NCBI RefSeq assembly: GCF_009938225.1 | Contig: NZ_AP019657.1 | Span: forward strand, 1,488,001 to 1,552,000 | Length of the DNA stretch: 64,000 nucleotides | Direction: 5' to 3' | Source: Vibrio ponticus | Lineage (GTDB): Bacteria; Pseudomonadota; Gammaproteobacteria; Enterobacterales; Vibrionaceae | Part shown: piece after piece, positions 25,995 to 34,608 of the stretch | Numbering within the stretch: position 1 is the first letter of the stretch | Layout of the letters: every line of letters begins with the position of its first letter | Position numbers and translations under genes: made by a program | The notes under the pieces: generated by a model | What the model saw: the letters and a program-made list of their open reading frames with translations, nothing else | The model's database searches: none | What the model was told of the DNA's origin: nothing

Positions 25995-27266
25995 CTAAAG
26001 CGCTTGGCTATCGTGAATCACTAAGATGCGACCATCTGTGTAATACTCGTGATCCTCGTCTAAAACCACGGGGGCACTGAGTGCGGCGAGTTCAACTCGA
26101 TGATCAACGAAATGATTACTCACTTGTTGCGCCAACTTATCTCGCTCTTGGTCGACATTAGGGTCGACGCTATGCAGCACCGTGACAATCCCTGAGTACG
26201 GCGTTAACTGTAAGCCGTCATCATAACTTAGCGCGCCGAGCCACAGTGGTTGCTGGGTAGAAGAATCCACTCCGGCTTGCCACCAGCGGATATGGCTACG
26301 ACGCATTAGATCGCCCGGTAACTGAAACGCCATCTCTTGCGGCTGATTATTCCAAAACAGATCGGAAACCGGCGGTGTTTTGTTCTGCAACAAGCGAATA
26401 TAATCTTTCAGCTCAATATCATTACGTGAAAAGGTTTGGTTCTCAATCCAACCCAGTTGCAGCATAAACTCTCTTGGATTTTCGCCAATAAACATCACAT
26501 TCATCGCCTGCGCATCAAAAATGTTTGATACACCTGGGTACACTTTGTAAGCCAGATCGCTTACCTCTACGATCTTGGTCGAGCCACTTTGTGGAGACTC
26601 CTTTGCGAAATCATCTGAATAGAAAAAAAAGTGACTGTAGTTCGCCCACAACATCAAGGCAAAGAACACCGCGGAGAACTTAGTAAACAACAAACGCCAG
26701 CGAAGCTTACGTCCAACATAGAGAAATATCAGGCTGACTATGATTGCCAGCAAAGTGTACTGATGTTCAACCAAGACTAATTTGACTTGATTTAACAGTG
26801 GAAATTGCTCAAGACCATAAGCGAGTAAATACCCCCACATTACAAACTGCCCAACACCAAGTATTAAACCGACCGTGCTAAATACAGCAAAACGCGACCA
26901 AGTCACCTTATTGGTACCAGCAATAAACGGCACCACCCAAGCAACCGGACCAAGTAAACGCGCAAACGCCAACACGTAGTTTCCTTTCTTATACATAAGG
27001 TGGCGACAACGAGCGATTGGGCGACGCGTTTTCGGTTGCCATTTCACTAGTTTCTTTTGCGCAGGTAGTCCGACATAACGTCCAATCCAATAGCTAGCAT
27101 GATCACCAATCAACCCACCTAGCAGCACTGCCAGTACGCCCGTCCATAAGCCTTGTTGCAGTTGATAACCCGCCGCAAGCAAAAATGGCTCGCCAGGTAC
27201 AAACAAGTTTGGACCAATAAGGGCATCAAGCAATGCCCCTATAAACAGACTCATCCCATCAAACAT
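25995..27266 (-). CDS. DedA-family membrane protein with LssY C-terminal domain
   Basis: 423-aa two-part protein. Residues 1-175 form a DedA/SNARE-associated membrane domain with about four helices and the family pattern GLIGDHASYWIGRYVG ... FARLLGPVAWVVPFIAG. After two more helices (about 160-220), residues 230-420 resemble the LssY C-terminal domain, a soluble region of unknown role seen in DedA/PAP2 fusions. DedA proteins act in lipid-carrier (undecaprenyl phosphate) flipping and envelope homeostasis. It follows the glycosyltransferase by 18 bases, which points to a shared envelope or glycolipid task. Confidence 0.85.
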   Translation of the reverse strand: MFDGMSLFIGALLDALIGPNLFVPGEPFLLAAGYQLQQGLWTGVLAVLLGGLIGDHASYWIGRYVGLPAQKKLVKWQPKTRRPIARCRHLMYKKGNYVLAFARLLGPVAWVVPFIAGTNKVTWSRFAVFSTVGLILGVGQFVMWGYLLAYGLEQFPLLNQVKLVLVEHQYTLLAIIVSLIFLYVGRKLRWRLLFTKFSAVFFALMLWANYSHFFFYSDDFAKESPQSGSTKIVEVSDLAYKVYPGVSNIFDAQAMNVMFIGENPREFMLQLGWIENQTFSRNDIELKDYIRLLQNKTPPVSDLFWNNQPQEMAFQLPGDLMRRSHIRWWQAGVDSSTQQPLWLGALSYDDGLQLTPYSGIVTVLHSVDPNVDQERDKLAQQVSNHFVDHRVELAALSAPVVLDEDHEYYTDGRILVIHDSQAL

Positions 27267-27284
27267 TTACTGCCCCGACAACGA

Positions 27285-28013
27285 TTATTGTTCTTTGTAG
27301 TGACCGAATTTGTATTCCATTTCGTTATTGCGCATCTCGCCAAAGAAAAAGCGGCGCACATTAGCTTTGAGATAGGTTGCCCCCATTTTGAAAACACCAT
27401 CTTGATCTAAACGGCGAGGGTCAAAGCCGAAAGTCAGTTTTAGGAAGCGAAAACGCCAGGTCTTACTTGCACGTTTCACATAATCGCAATCTTCACAGAG
27501 CGTGATTGCCAAATCGAACCCGCCAATCTCATTGTGAACACGTTTGGTAGAAAAGATGCAGGCGCCTACCGCGGTAGGGAAAGTATACTGAGTAATAAAC
27601 AGACCTAGGTTGAACAACCCGTAACCCAGTTTGTGAACCAAAGGTAAGTTCTTCGCCCCCATGTACACACCCGCAACCTCGAGCTGCTGCTCCTCTAACT
27701 GGCTAATTGCATTGGCTAGAAAGTTGCCCTCTAGGCGAACATCGGCATCTAGGAATAGAATACGTTCATATTGCGCCATCGCCGCACCAGTATTGCGACC
27801 TAGGCTAACGCCGCGAGTCTCCATTTTATGGATAGTTAATTTCGGTAATGATGCTTCAAACGCGGCTGCGACTTGGCGAGTATTATCTTCGCTGTTCGAA
27901 TCCACTAAAATCACTTCGAACTCTTGGTGAGTCTGTTTACTTAAGTCGTTCAGTAAACGTCCAATACGCTTTTCTTCATTAAGAGTGATCACTACAATAC
28001 TTACTGGTCCCAT
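27285..28013 (-). CDS. Family 2 glycosyltransferase
   Basis: 242-aa GT-A glycosyltransferase. Residues 4-110 contain VSIVVITLNEEKRIGRLLNDLSKQ, the nucleotide-sugar loop EVILVDSNSEDNT, and LFLDADVRL as the DXD-type motif. A second half has LCEDCDYVKRASK, equivalent to the ED(x)D acceptor motif. A hydrophobic patch at 130-150 may touch the membrane. It is transcribed with the DedA-LssY gene. The most likely job is sugar transfer to a lipid or polysaccharide; donor and acceptor are unknown. Confidence 0.85.
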   Translation of the reverse strand: MGPVSIVVITLNEEKRIGRLLNDLSKQTHQEFEVILVDSNSEDNTRQVAAAFEASLPKLTIHKMETRGVSLGRNTGAAMAQYERILFLDADVRLEGNFLANAISQLEEQQLEVAGVYMGAKNLPLVHKLGYGLFNLGLFITQYTFPTAVGACIFSTKRVHNEIGGFDLAITLCEDCDYVKRASKTWRFRFLKLTFGFDPRRLDQDGVFKMGATYLKANVRRFFFGEMRNNEMEYKFGHYKEQ

Positions 28014-28285
28014 CTTATTTTTCCTCTTGGTGATGGCTGATTATGGGACTAGCTTATCGCTGCCTAACTTAACCCATCGTGAGTTATCCGTTCAGATACG
28101 GTTCATCTTTGCAGTATTTTGTATTGCAAAAAGAATTTACGATGCCGTACAAACGAAGGCGGCGCTTTTTCCGGCAGTTAAATGGATTGAGTGAAGATAA
28201 TATAACCACTTGTGAAATAAGTGCCTTTTATCGTCTATAAACTGGGCTGACGAAAGGCAAAGGTATTGCTCTTGGAGGTAGAGAG
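28014..28285. other. Promoter region between the glycosyltransferase and the rplY leader
   Basis: No gene found. The rplY promoter must lie here; TATAAA near 28235 is a -10 candidate without a well-placed -35. Small frames here lack support. Confidence 0.4.
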
Positions 28286-28398
28286 TGATAGTATCCGCGC
28301 TCGCTGTTGGAGTAACTACCAATTACTCATCAGCGTTTAGCACGATATGAGGTCGCATCGTATCGTGGAATCAATACTTATTTTACGAGAGTAATACT
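28286..28398 (+). promoter_or_regulatory. Structured rplY leader, probable L25 autoregulatory element
   Basis: Two hairpins precede rplY: CGCTG/CAGCG with an inner GAGTAA/TTACTC at 28302-28335, and CACGATA/TATCGTG at 28341-28367. Then CGAGAGTA at 28386-28393 is identical to one strand of loop E in 5S rRNA, the L25 binding site, and overlaps the ribosome-binding region just before the ATG. L25 of gammaproteobacteria is known to limit its own translation, so this is likely the operator. Mimicry of 5S rRNA is my inference from the shared bases. Confidence 0.65.
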
Positions 28399-28677
28399 AT
28401 GAAATTTGAAGCAGTAGTACGTACTGAACTAGGTAAAGGTGCGAGCCGCCGCCTACGTCACGCTGGTAAATTCCCTGCTATCGTTTACGGTGGTTCTGAA
28501 GCTCCAGTATCAATCGTTCTTAACCACAACGACATCGTTAACCAAATGGACAAGCCTGAATTCTACGAAGGTATCGTTCTAGTTATCGACGGTGCTGAAG
28601 TTAAAGTTAAGCCACAAGACGTTCAACGTCACGCTTACAAGCCAAAAGTTGAGCACATGGACTTCATCCGCATCTAA
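28399..28677 (+). CDS. rplY: 50S ribosomal protein L25
   Basis: 92-aa 5S-rRNA-binding ribosomal protein, short (non-CTC) form as in E. coli (94 aa). The N-terminus [32 protein letters not shown] and the end [18 protein letters not shown] are characteristic. Codon use is strongly biased (CGT, GGT, AAC, GTT), as in highly expressed genes. The ribosome site (GAGAGTAATACT) is embedded in the regulatory leader, and a strong terminator follows. In V. cholerae it follows dbfS closely; here nearly 10 kb separates them. Confidence 0.98.
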   Translation: MKFEAVVRTELGKGASRRLRHAGKFPAIVYGGSEAPVSIVLNHNDIVNQMDKPEFYEGIVLVIDGAEVKVKPQDVQRHAYKPKVEHMDFIRI

Positions 28678-28763
28678 TTCCTTTATTAGGAATTAATCGG
28701 AGATAATCCAGACCTTTTGCATAAAGATTATCGGACTTACCAACCGAGATATCTAAAAAATTC

Positions 28764-28805
28764 GAAACCCCAGAGATTTACCACCTCTGGGGTTTCACCG
28801 TTTTT
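28764..28805 (+). terminator. rplY terminator
   Basis: 12-bp GC-rich stem GAAACCCCAGAG / CTCTGGGGTTTC and GTTTTT tail, 86 bases after rplY. Confidence 0.93.
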
Positions 28806-28912
28806 GGCGTATAAAAACTTTATCTACTCACTGCATCCAATGCGTCGATGCATCTAACAAGTACCCTTCCCTCTTTAATTGGACTCACATTAAAGGGATT
28901 AACAAGCCGTGA

Positions 28913-29272
28913 TTAATGGACTGCTTGGCTGCGTAACTTTGCAAAGTGCTTAGGATAATTGTTGCGGATATGGCGTTGCTGCTCAACCATATCTTTAAAT
29001 GACGGTCCCTGATGAAGCTCCAAAATGACTTCATTATCATCAAAGCGCAATATCTGCCCTTTTACTTTAATTTGATTCTCGATGCCTAAACTCAGCGTAC
29101 CGGTGAGTGTCAAACCTCGATACAAACTGGCAAGATTGTTCATGATAATGCGAATCCCCTTTTCTGAGATTTCACTCACATGAAACAACTGCTCATCGAT
29201 ACTGACGACAGGCATAGCGCGGCGTGGGTATTTCAATCGATAATACCGGCGTTTCTGCACATAATCGTTCAT
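28913..29272 (-). CDS. PilZ-domain protein
   Basis: 119-aa single-domain protein, likely a cyclic-di-GMP receptor. The N-terminal RxxxR motif is seen in QKRRYYRLKYPRR (about residues 7-17), followed by the second ligand motif in the form SEISEKGIRI (D/NxSxxG class, D replaced by E). Remaining beta strands follow to residue 100, then an amphipathic helical tail. The gene stands alone on the minus strand with ribosome site AAGGAAGT. The window also holds GGDEF and GGDEF-EAL enzymes, so it may belong to the same network. Confidence 0.85.
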   Translation of the reverse strand: MNDYVQKRRYYRLKYPRRAMPVVSIDEQLFHVSEISEKGIRIIMNNLASLYRGLTLTGTLSLGIENQIKVKGQILRFDDNEVILELHQGPSFKDMVEQQRHIRNNYPKHFAKLRSQAVH

Positions 29273-29501
29273 TTAATACTTCCTTGTTACTTACTATTTG
29301 TTACTCGTAGTGAGTTGGTATTATAACTATCGGCTATTAGAAACCAAACTTTAGCGTTGATTTAACAATGGTTTATCAGATTTAAGATGGGAAGAGCGAT
29401 TAACAAAAGAAATCTTCTCTTTGCGCAAAAATCTATTGCTGTACATAAACTGAGTTACTCATAAAATTGCCACCTGTTCCCTATCTTCCAGTCTAACAAT
29501 A

Positions 29502-30392
29502 ATGAATGATCTTCGCTTTGGTAATGCCATGGCAGCCTTGTCTTTTGCACTATGGGGCATGCTACCGCTTTACTATCAATTCTTGCCGAATGCTGCAATG
29601 GACGAACTGCTCGCTTTTCGCATTATGGCATCTGTGCCTTTCGCCGCTCTGATGGTGATTTTTCTACAAAAGAAAACCATCCGCCTAAAAACAATCATAG
29701 CCGACAAACGCTCATTTAAGATGGCATTTGTTGCCAGCTGTTTAATGTGTGTCTCTTGGACCGCTTTTACTTGGGCTATGACCAATGATCGCGTGATGGA
29801 CGCTAGTTTAGGCTTTTTCATTAGCCCGCTAACCATGGCGGCGTTAGGCGTATTTCTGCTGGGTGAGCGCCTTAGTTTAGGCAAAAAAATCGCTTTATTA
29901 CTGGCAGGCACAGGCTTGCTCTATCAAGTGATGCAATATGGTCAAGTGCCTTACATCGCTTTAAGTATGGCGGTTTTCTTTACGCTCTATGGCTACTTCA
30001 AAAAGAAAATCAATTACGACTGGGCAACCTGTCTATTTGTTGAGGTGCTGGTATTAACGCCTTTCGCTTTAGCCTATCTAATTTTTAAGCAAACAACTGT
30101 TGGCGCGGTCTCTTTAGAGTCTGGGTGGCAAACCCTAATGCTTTATATTGGTTCAGGTCCGGTAACATTAGCCCCGTTGATCTTTTACTCCATGGCTATT
30201 CGCTTAACTACCATGTCGAATGTGGCGTTAATGCAATACATTGAACCTAGTTTGCAGTTCCTATTGGCAGTATTTGTCTTTGGCGAGCTATTTGATGAAG
30301 TGAAGCTGGTCAGTTTCAGTCTTATTTGGGCAGGCTTGCTGTTTACGATCATCGAGAGTTTCGGCAAACGACGTCCACTAGCTAAACCTTAA
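29502..30392 (+). CDS. rarD: RarD-type EamA transporter
   Basis: 296-aa inner-membrane protein with ten predicted helices in two EamA halves. The opening FGNAMAALSFALWGMLPLYYQF and SWTAFTWAMTNDRVMDASLGFFISPL are close to E. coli RarD (chloramphenicol-sensitive protein). Length is identical to the E. coli protein. Transport substrate is not established. Monocistronic with a strong terminator. The start ATG at 29502 has a poor ribosome site. Confidence 0.88.
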   Translation: MNDLRFGNAMAALSFALWGMLPLYYQFLPNAAMDELLAFRIMASVPFAALMVIFLQKKTIRLKTIIADKRSFKMAFVASCLMCVSWTAFTWAMTNDRVMDASLGFFISPLTMAALGVFLLGERLSLGKKIALLLAGTGLLYQVMQYGQVPYIALSMAVFFTLYGYFKKKINYDWATCLFVEVLVLTPFALAYLIFKQTTVGAVSLESGWQTLMLYIGSGPVTLAPLIFYSMAIRLTTMSNVALMQYIEPSLQFLLAVFVFGELFDEVKLVSFSLIWAGLLFTIIESFGKRRPLAKP

Positions 30393-30433
30393 CTGCCCTG
30401 ACTGACTTCGTTTTACTCAATGCTTAACGACCA

Positions 30434-30462
30434 AAGCCCTAACTGTCCAAACGTTAGGGCTT
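30434..30462 (+). terminator. rarD terminator
   Basis: AAGCCCTAAC / GTTAGGGCTT perfect 10-bp stem, followed by GTTGTTT on the plus strand. Confidence 0.85.
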
Positions 30463-30503
30463 GTTGTTTAGCGAATAACAAGCATTCTCCGATCGCTCTG
30501 AGC

Positions 30504-30728
30504 TTAATGCTCGCGCCCTGACGGGTTAACTCCGAATTCGACTTGTTGGTAAATATCTGCCAATTTCTTTGGCGTTTTATTAACGGCTTTACGCTTAGCC
30601 TTGATGGTCATGAATGATGATTGTTCTTGCAGCGCTTTCTGGTGCGCTTTCGCTGACTTAAGATATTCCTGATTCGCCATCGCTTGTTGGCGTGCACGAT
30701 TTACGCGTTCTAGTGTGTCCCACAACAT
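30504..30728 (-). CDS. Small basic helical protein controlled by two LexA boxes
   Basis: 74-aa protein that I do not recognise. It is basic and predicted helical: MLWDTLERVNRARQQAMANQ, then a K/Q-rich coiled stretch (EYLKSAKAHQKALQEQ, residues 21-36), then KAKRKAVNKTPKKLADIYQQVEFGVNPSG. The ATG at 30728 is chosen because TGGAGG sits six bases before it; an upstream ATG (30752) lies inside the promoter region. Two perfect CTGT-N8-ACAG sites flank its promoter, so it should be a damage-inducible (SOS) gene. No membrane helix. A role such as cell-division or nucleoid control would be speculation. Confidence 0.85.
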   Translation of the reverse strand: MLWDTLERVNRARQQAMANQEYLKSAKAHQKALQEQSSFMTIKAKRKAVNKTPKKLADIYQQVEFGVNPSGREH

Positions 30729-30744
30729 ACTCCACCTCCATTTA

Positions 30745-30760
30745 CTGTTCATACATACAG
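30745..30760. promoter_or_regulatory. LexA box 2, at the -10/start region
   Basis: CTGTTCATACATACAG, a perfect CTGT-N8-ACAG palindrome. It overlaps the -10 (TATGCT, 30764-30759 on the minus strand) and the predicted start site of the 74-aa gene. Confidence 0.9.
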
Positions 30761-30786
30761 CATAATCACTGAAAGTATATTGTCAA
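30759..30786 (-). promoter_or_regulatory. Sigma-70 promoter of the SOS gene
   Basis: Perfect TTGACA -35 at 30786-30781, 16-base spacer and TATGCT at 30764-30759. The leader is only about 22-24 bases. Confidence 0.8.
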
Positions 30787-30793
30787 GAAAATA

Positions 30794-30809
30794 CTGTATA
30801 TTAAAACAG
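30794..30809. promoter_or_regulatory. LexA box 1, just upstream of the -35
   Basis: CTGTATATTAAAACAG within TACTGTATATTAAAACAGGT, close to the LexA consensus TACTGTATATATATACAGTA. Centres of the two boxes are 49 bases apart, near five helical turns. Confidence 0.92.
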
Positions 30810-31193
30810 GTAAAACTATTCCTATCCGACATCTCTATGTTTTGATCAGTCAAAAACTGTCTCAGAGACACTCAAAAGCCTGATAGAGTGCAGTGTTTCT
30901 TTTCGAGGCTGCCGAATAAAACTCGAACACAGACAGCTTGAAAGTGCATTTTGCAGAACAAACTTTTAACAGCGATCGATACTAGGTTTTTTCATTCGAT
31001 ATTATGTGCTGCAAATTAACAGCTTGATTTGCACTACAGTAATCGGCAGAAATAGATCTCATTTATGCTCGATGAGTGTGAATTTGATCGAATATCCTCG
31101 CCGACTCGATAGTTTCTTTCATTTCACATGGTAGTGTCTTTTATCAGTAATGGAATTAGTTCATAAGTTAAAATAAGAACTAACCAAAAGGCA
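30810..31193. other. Gap before the GGDEF-EAL gene
   Basis: About 380 bases with the promoter of the following gene. No ORF, repeat or clear site beyond ordinary AT-rich sequence was seen. Confidence 0.5.
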
Positions 31194-31235
31194 TTGGGTA
31201 TCGCAGGGAGCTATGATAGATGCCAAGGAAGCAGA

Positions 31236-33083
31236 ATGATTAACAAAGAGACGATGCTCTACAAAGCGATAAGCTCTGGTATTTTAATCAAGGTCGCTTA
31301 CATCGCAGCAGTCGCATTAATTACTCATACCCTCATTACAGAACATGAGTTGGTAGGGCTCTCTTACGTCCTCTTTCCAATTGGCATGTTGTGCGCGCTA
31401 TTCACAAAATCGACTCAACGTAAAAAACTGTTCGCATGCCTTTCATTTGCACACATACTTGTTGGCGGAATGATCGAACCACTAGAAATAGACGCCATTG
31501 AGAAATCGTTCCTACTTTTGCCGCTGTGCTATTTGATCCTATTTCCAGCAACGCTCTGGCCACTGGTTATTGCAATATTATTAGTCTCACACTACTTTCT
31601 TTCGGTGCCGACTGACGATTTACTCGAGATGGCAGACGACTCAGTTAAGCTGCTTTTAATCACGATCTTCGCCACCAGCATGACTTACTATAAGATCAAG
31701 TCCGACAAGCAGTTAAACAAATATCGTGATGACAGTTTGAGTGACTTTCTCACCAAATTGCCAAACCGACGCGCTTTTTATCAATACATCGCTAAAAATG
31801 CTGACTGTAGTATTGGTAATAAAGACTTTGTGTTACTTAAGATCGACATCGACAATTTCAAAGATGCCAACGATTCTTTTGGTCCAGAACAAGCAGATGT
31901 ACTACTTAGGTTTATCGCAACCAGACTCAAACAAGTCACCATCAACAAAGCCGAGCTATTTCGCTTAGAAGGTGACGAATTTATTATCGTCGTCAGTGAG
32001 AAGGCTGATATCGAACAACAGGTCAGTGGGCTCGTACGTGAGCTCTCTCGCCCCGAGCGTTTCCATTTTGAGTTAGATCGTGGCTTTTACCAAGTCACCT
32101 TCTCTATTGGTATTTCCTCACTTAAGAAAGCAACCAATAACCGCGACATTTGGCTCAAGAATGTCGATATCGCGACTCTCAAAGCCAAGAGTACTGGCAA
32201 AAATAGAGTGCGTTGGTACGATGAATCACTGCTTGATGAAACCATACGTGCTCACCAAGTCGAAATTGAACTAGAACAGGCCATTCGCCTCAATCAGTTC
32301 GTCCTTCACTATCAACCTAAAGTATCAATACGTGATCAGAAAGTAAGAGGAGCAGAAGCGCTCATACGTTGGGAGCATCCCGACTTAGGCACAATCAGCC
32401 CATTTGAGTTTATTTCTGTTGCCGAAAAGACAAAGCAAATCATAATGATCGGTCGGTGGGTGATTAAAGAGGCATGTGAGCAAGCCAAACATTGGTATGA
32501 TGAAGGCTCTTCAATACAGGTCTCCGTCAATGTATCAACAATACAATTTGCCCATGATGATCTGCTGACTTATATTCGCCACATACTAAGACGAACCGAA
32601 TTACCACCTCATCTGTTGCAAATAGAGATCACGGAAACAACCTTGATGAAAGATACCGAGCGTGTCACTCGTATCTGTCAGCGATTACAAGATGAAGGGG
32701 TCACTATCGCGGTTGATGATTTTGGCATTGCCTACTCTTCACTTAACTATTTAAAGCAACTGCCTATCGATGTACTCAAAATCGATAAGTCTTTTGTTGA
32801 TGATTGCGTGAGTGCACACCACGACCATATGCTGGTGAGAACCATTGTTCAGCTTGGACACAACATGGGTAAATGGGTCATCGCCGAAGGCGTAGAACAT
32901 GAAGAACAGCGCCAACTATTGTCTCATGAAGGCTGTGATGATTATCAAGGCTACTTGTTCTCGAAACCATTATCAGCAAACGAATTTGGACATCGCTATG
33001 TCTCTCTACCCAAAGAACAACAAACTTTGGAGATACCGACAACAAAAGAAAAAACTGCTGAGTTTAAAGCGATTCTAGATTAG
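31236..33083 (+). CDS. Membrane GGDEF-EAL protein, probable c-di-GMP phosphodiesterase
   Basis: 615-aa protein from the ATG at 31236 (AAGGAAGCAGA before it); the TTG at 31194 is less likely. Residues 10-165 hold about six hydrophobic segments. A GGDEF domain (about 175-330) has the degenerate signature RLEGDEF, with the first Gly replaced by Glu, so cyclase activity is doubtful. The EAL domain (345-600) looks complete: GAEALIRWEHP, EITET, DDFGIAYSSLNYL, KIDKSFVDD, AEGVEHEEQ, GYLFSKPL. Prediction: it degrades cyclic-di-GMP, with the GGDEF part perhaps GTP-sensing. Convergent with the photolyase operon: its end overlaps the next gene's by 20 bases on the opposite strand. Confidence 0.9.
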   Translation: MINKETMLYKAISSGILIKVAYIAAVALITHTLITEHELVGLSYVLFPIGMLCALFTKSTQRKKLFACLSFAHILVGGMIEPLEIDAIEKSFLLLPLCYLILFPATLWPLVIAILLVSHYFLSVPTDDLLEMADDSVKLLLITIFATSMTYYKIKSDKQLNKYRDDSLSDFLTKLPNRRAFYQYIAKNADCSIGNKDFVLLKIDIDNFKDANDSFGPEQADVLLRFIATRLKQVTINKAELFRLEGDEFIIVVSEKADIEQQVSGLVRELSRPERFHFELDRGFYQVTFSIGISSLKKATNNRDIWLKNVDIATLKAKSTGKNRVRWYDESLLDETIRAHQVEIELEQAIRLNQFVLHYQPKVSIRDQKVRGAEALIRWEHPDLGTISPFEFISVAEKTKQIIMIGRWVIKEACEQAKHWYDEGSSIQVSVNVSTIQFAHDDLLTYIRHILRRTELPPHLLQIEITETTLMKDTERVTRICQRLQDEGVTIAVDDFGIAYSSLNYLKQLPIDVLKIDKSFVDDCVSAHHDHMLVRTIVQLGHNMGKWVIAEGVEHEEQRQLLSHEGCDDYQGYLFSKPLSANEFGHRYVSLPKEQQTLEIPTTKEKTAEFKAILD

Positions 33084-34608
33084 CCAACCAATATTCTGCT
33101 CGATCCAGTACTTGTTGTTGCTGGTCATCATCTAGCGCATCCCAAGAACGATATATCATACCAATTCGCGGATTGTTACCAATGAGCTCTCGGTTGGTGT
33201 GCATGAACCGCCAATATAGACTATTGAGAGGACAGGCACTCTCTTCGACTTTACCCTTCACGTTGTAATGACACGATTTGCAGTAGTCGCTCATCCGATT
33301 GACATAAGCGCCACTCGCCGCATAAGGCTTAGTGCCAACGATACCACCATCCGCAAACAGCGCCATTCCTCTGGTGTTGGGCATCTCCACCCACTCGATG
33401 GCATCGATATAAATGCCTAAATACCACGCATCCACCTGGTCGGGGTCAATTTCCGTAATCAAACAAAAGTTGCCGGTAATCATCAGGCGTTGAATATGAT
33501 GAGCGTAAGCATACTTGAGTGATTGTTTAACCGCTTGGTGAACACAATTAAGTCGTGTGTCCCCTGTCCAGAAAAAGCTCGGCAACTTACGCTTCGCGTT
33601 GAGCGCATTGATGGTTTTGTAGTGAGGCATATTTGCCCAATAAACACCACGCACATACTCGCGCCAACCAAGGATCTGGCGAACAAATCCTTCTATTTGT
33701 GCAATGTCGATATCATCGCGTTGCTGATAGGTATTAACGGCTGTCGTAATCACTTCAAAAGGGCTAATCAGTTTACTGTTGAGTGCAAATGAAAGGCGGC
33801 TGTGATAAAGACTCCAAGCGCTATCATGCTGATCTGTCATCGCATCTTGAAATGAACCAAAATTGGGCAAACAACGTTGGCAAAAGAACGCTAGTAAATT
33901 CAAACTTTGACTTCGAGTCACCGGCCAAAGCAGTTGTTCGTTCAACTCACCAATAGTCGTAACATGATGACGCTCGATACGTTGCTTGATGTGCCTTATA
34001 TCGTTACTAAACATCAATGGTGCTGGCAGTTGCTCAAGGTCCTTTTGTTTCAGCGGTTTTCTATTGCGTGCGTCAAAGTTCCATTTACCACCTTGTGGCT
34101 TCCCCGCTTCCATTAAGATGTCATATCGCTTGCGCATCCCACGATAGAAATGTTCCATCAACACGTGCTTACCAACCGGAAATGCCTGCTCTATTTCCTC
34201 AAACGGTAATAAAAAATGCTCACTGTCGACACAAGATGTTTCGCATGACCACTGGTGGTAAGCTAATTGTTGCGCCAAACGGTATTCGTCCGGGCGTTGA
34301 TACTCAAATCGCTCAGCTTGATAATACCTAATCAAGTGTTCAATCAACGTAGGTAGTGAGTCAAACTCAGCGGTGTCATCCAGATCTAAATAATCCACAT
34401 GATGACCTGATTGACGTAACTCAGTAGCAAAAGCTTCCATTGCGGCAAAAAATGTCGCCACCTTTTGACCATGATGTTTTACGTAGTCAGTCTCTTGCTT
34501 CAATTCAGCAATAACGTAGAGAACGCTCGGATCGAGTTCTTTAAACCAAGAGTGTTGATGGTTAAGCTGGTCACCCAGCACCAGTCTAATCGTTGCAATC
34601 TTCATCAT
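33064..34608 (-). CDS. Iron-sulfur cryptochrome/photolyase, PhrB-like (6-4) type
   Basis: 514-aa FAD protein of the FeS-BCP group (deoxyribodipyrimidine photolyase-related), which in Agrobacterium PhrB repairs (6-4) photoproducts. N-terminal Rossmann-like antenna domain begins IATIRLVLGDQLNHQHSWF. The FAD-binding helical part is around FVRQILGWREYVRGVYW ... LPSFFWTGDTRLNCV. Cluster ligands: Cys in LNCVHQAV and CKSCHYNVKGKVEESACPLN, consistent with a [4Fe-4S] site. ATGATG follows directly the stop of the DASH gene (TAGATGATG), so they are one operon. Symbol withheld because several Vibrio paralogues exist. Confidence 0.88.
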   Translation of the reverse strand: MMKIATIRLVLGDQLNHQHSWFKELDPSVLYVIAELKQETDYVKHHGQKVATFFAAMEAFATELRQSGHHVDYLDLDDTAEFDSLPTLIEHLIRYYQAERFEYQRPDEYRLAQQLAYHQWSCETSCVDSEHFLLPFEEIEQAFPVGKHVLMEHFYRGMRKRYDILMEAGKPQGGKWNFDARNRKPLKQKDLEQLPAPLMFSNDIRHIKQRIERHHVTTIGELNEQLLWPVTRSQSLNLLAFFCQRCLPNFGSFQDAMTDQHDSAWSLYHSRLSFALNSKLISPFEVITTAVNTYQQRDDIDIAQIEGFVRQILGWREYVRGVYWANMPHYKTINALNAKRKLPSFFWTGDTRLNCVHQAVKQSLKYAYAHHIQRLMITGNFCLITEIDPDQVDAWYLGIYIDAIEWVEMPNTRGMALFADGGIVGTKPYAASGAYVNRMSDYCKSCHYNVKGKVEESACPLNSLYWRFMHTNRELIGNNPRIGMIYRSWDALDDDQQQQVLDRAEYWLANLESL

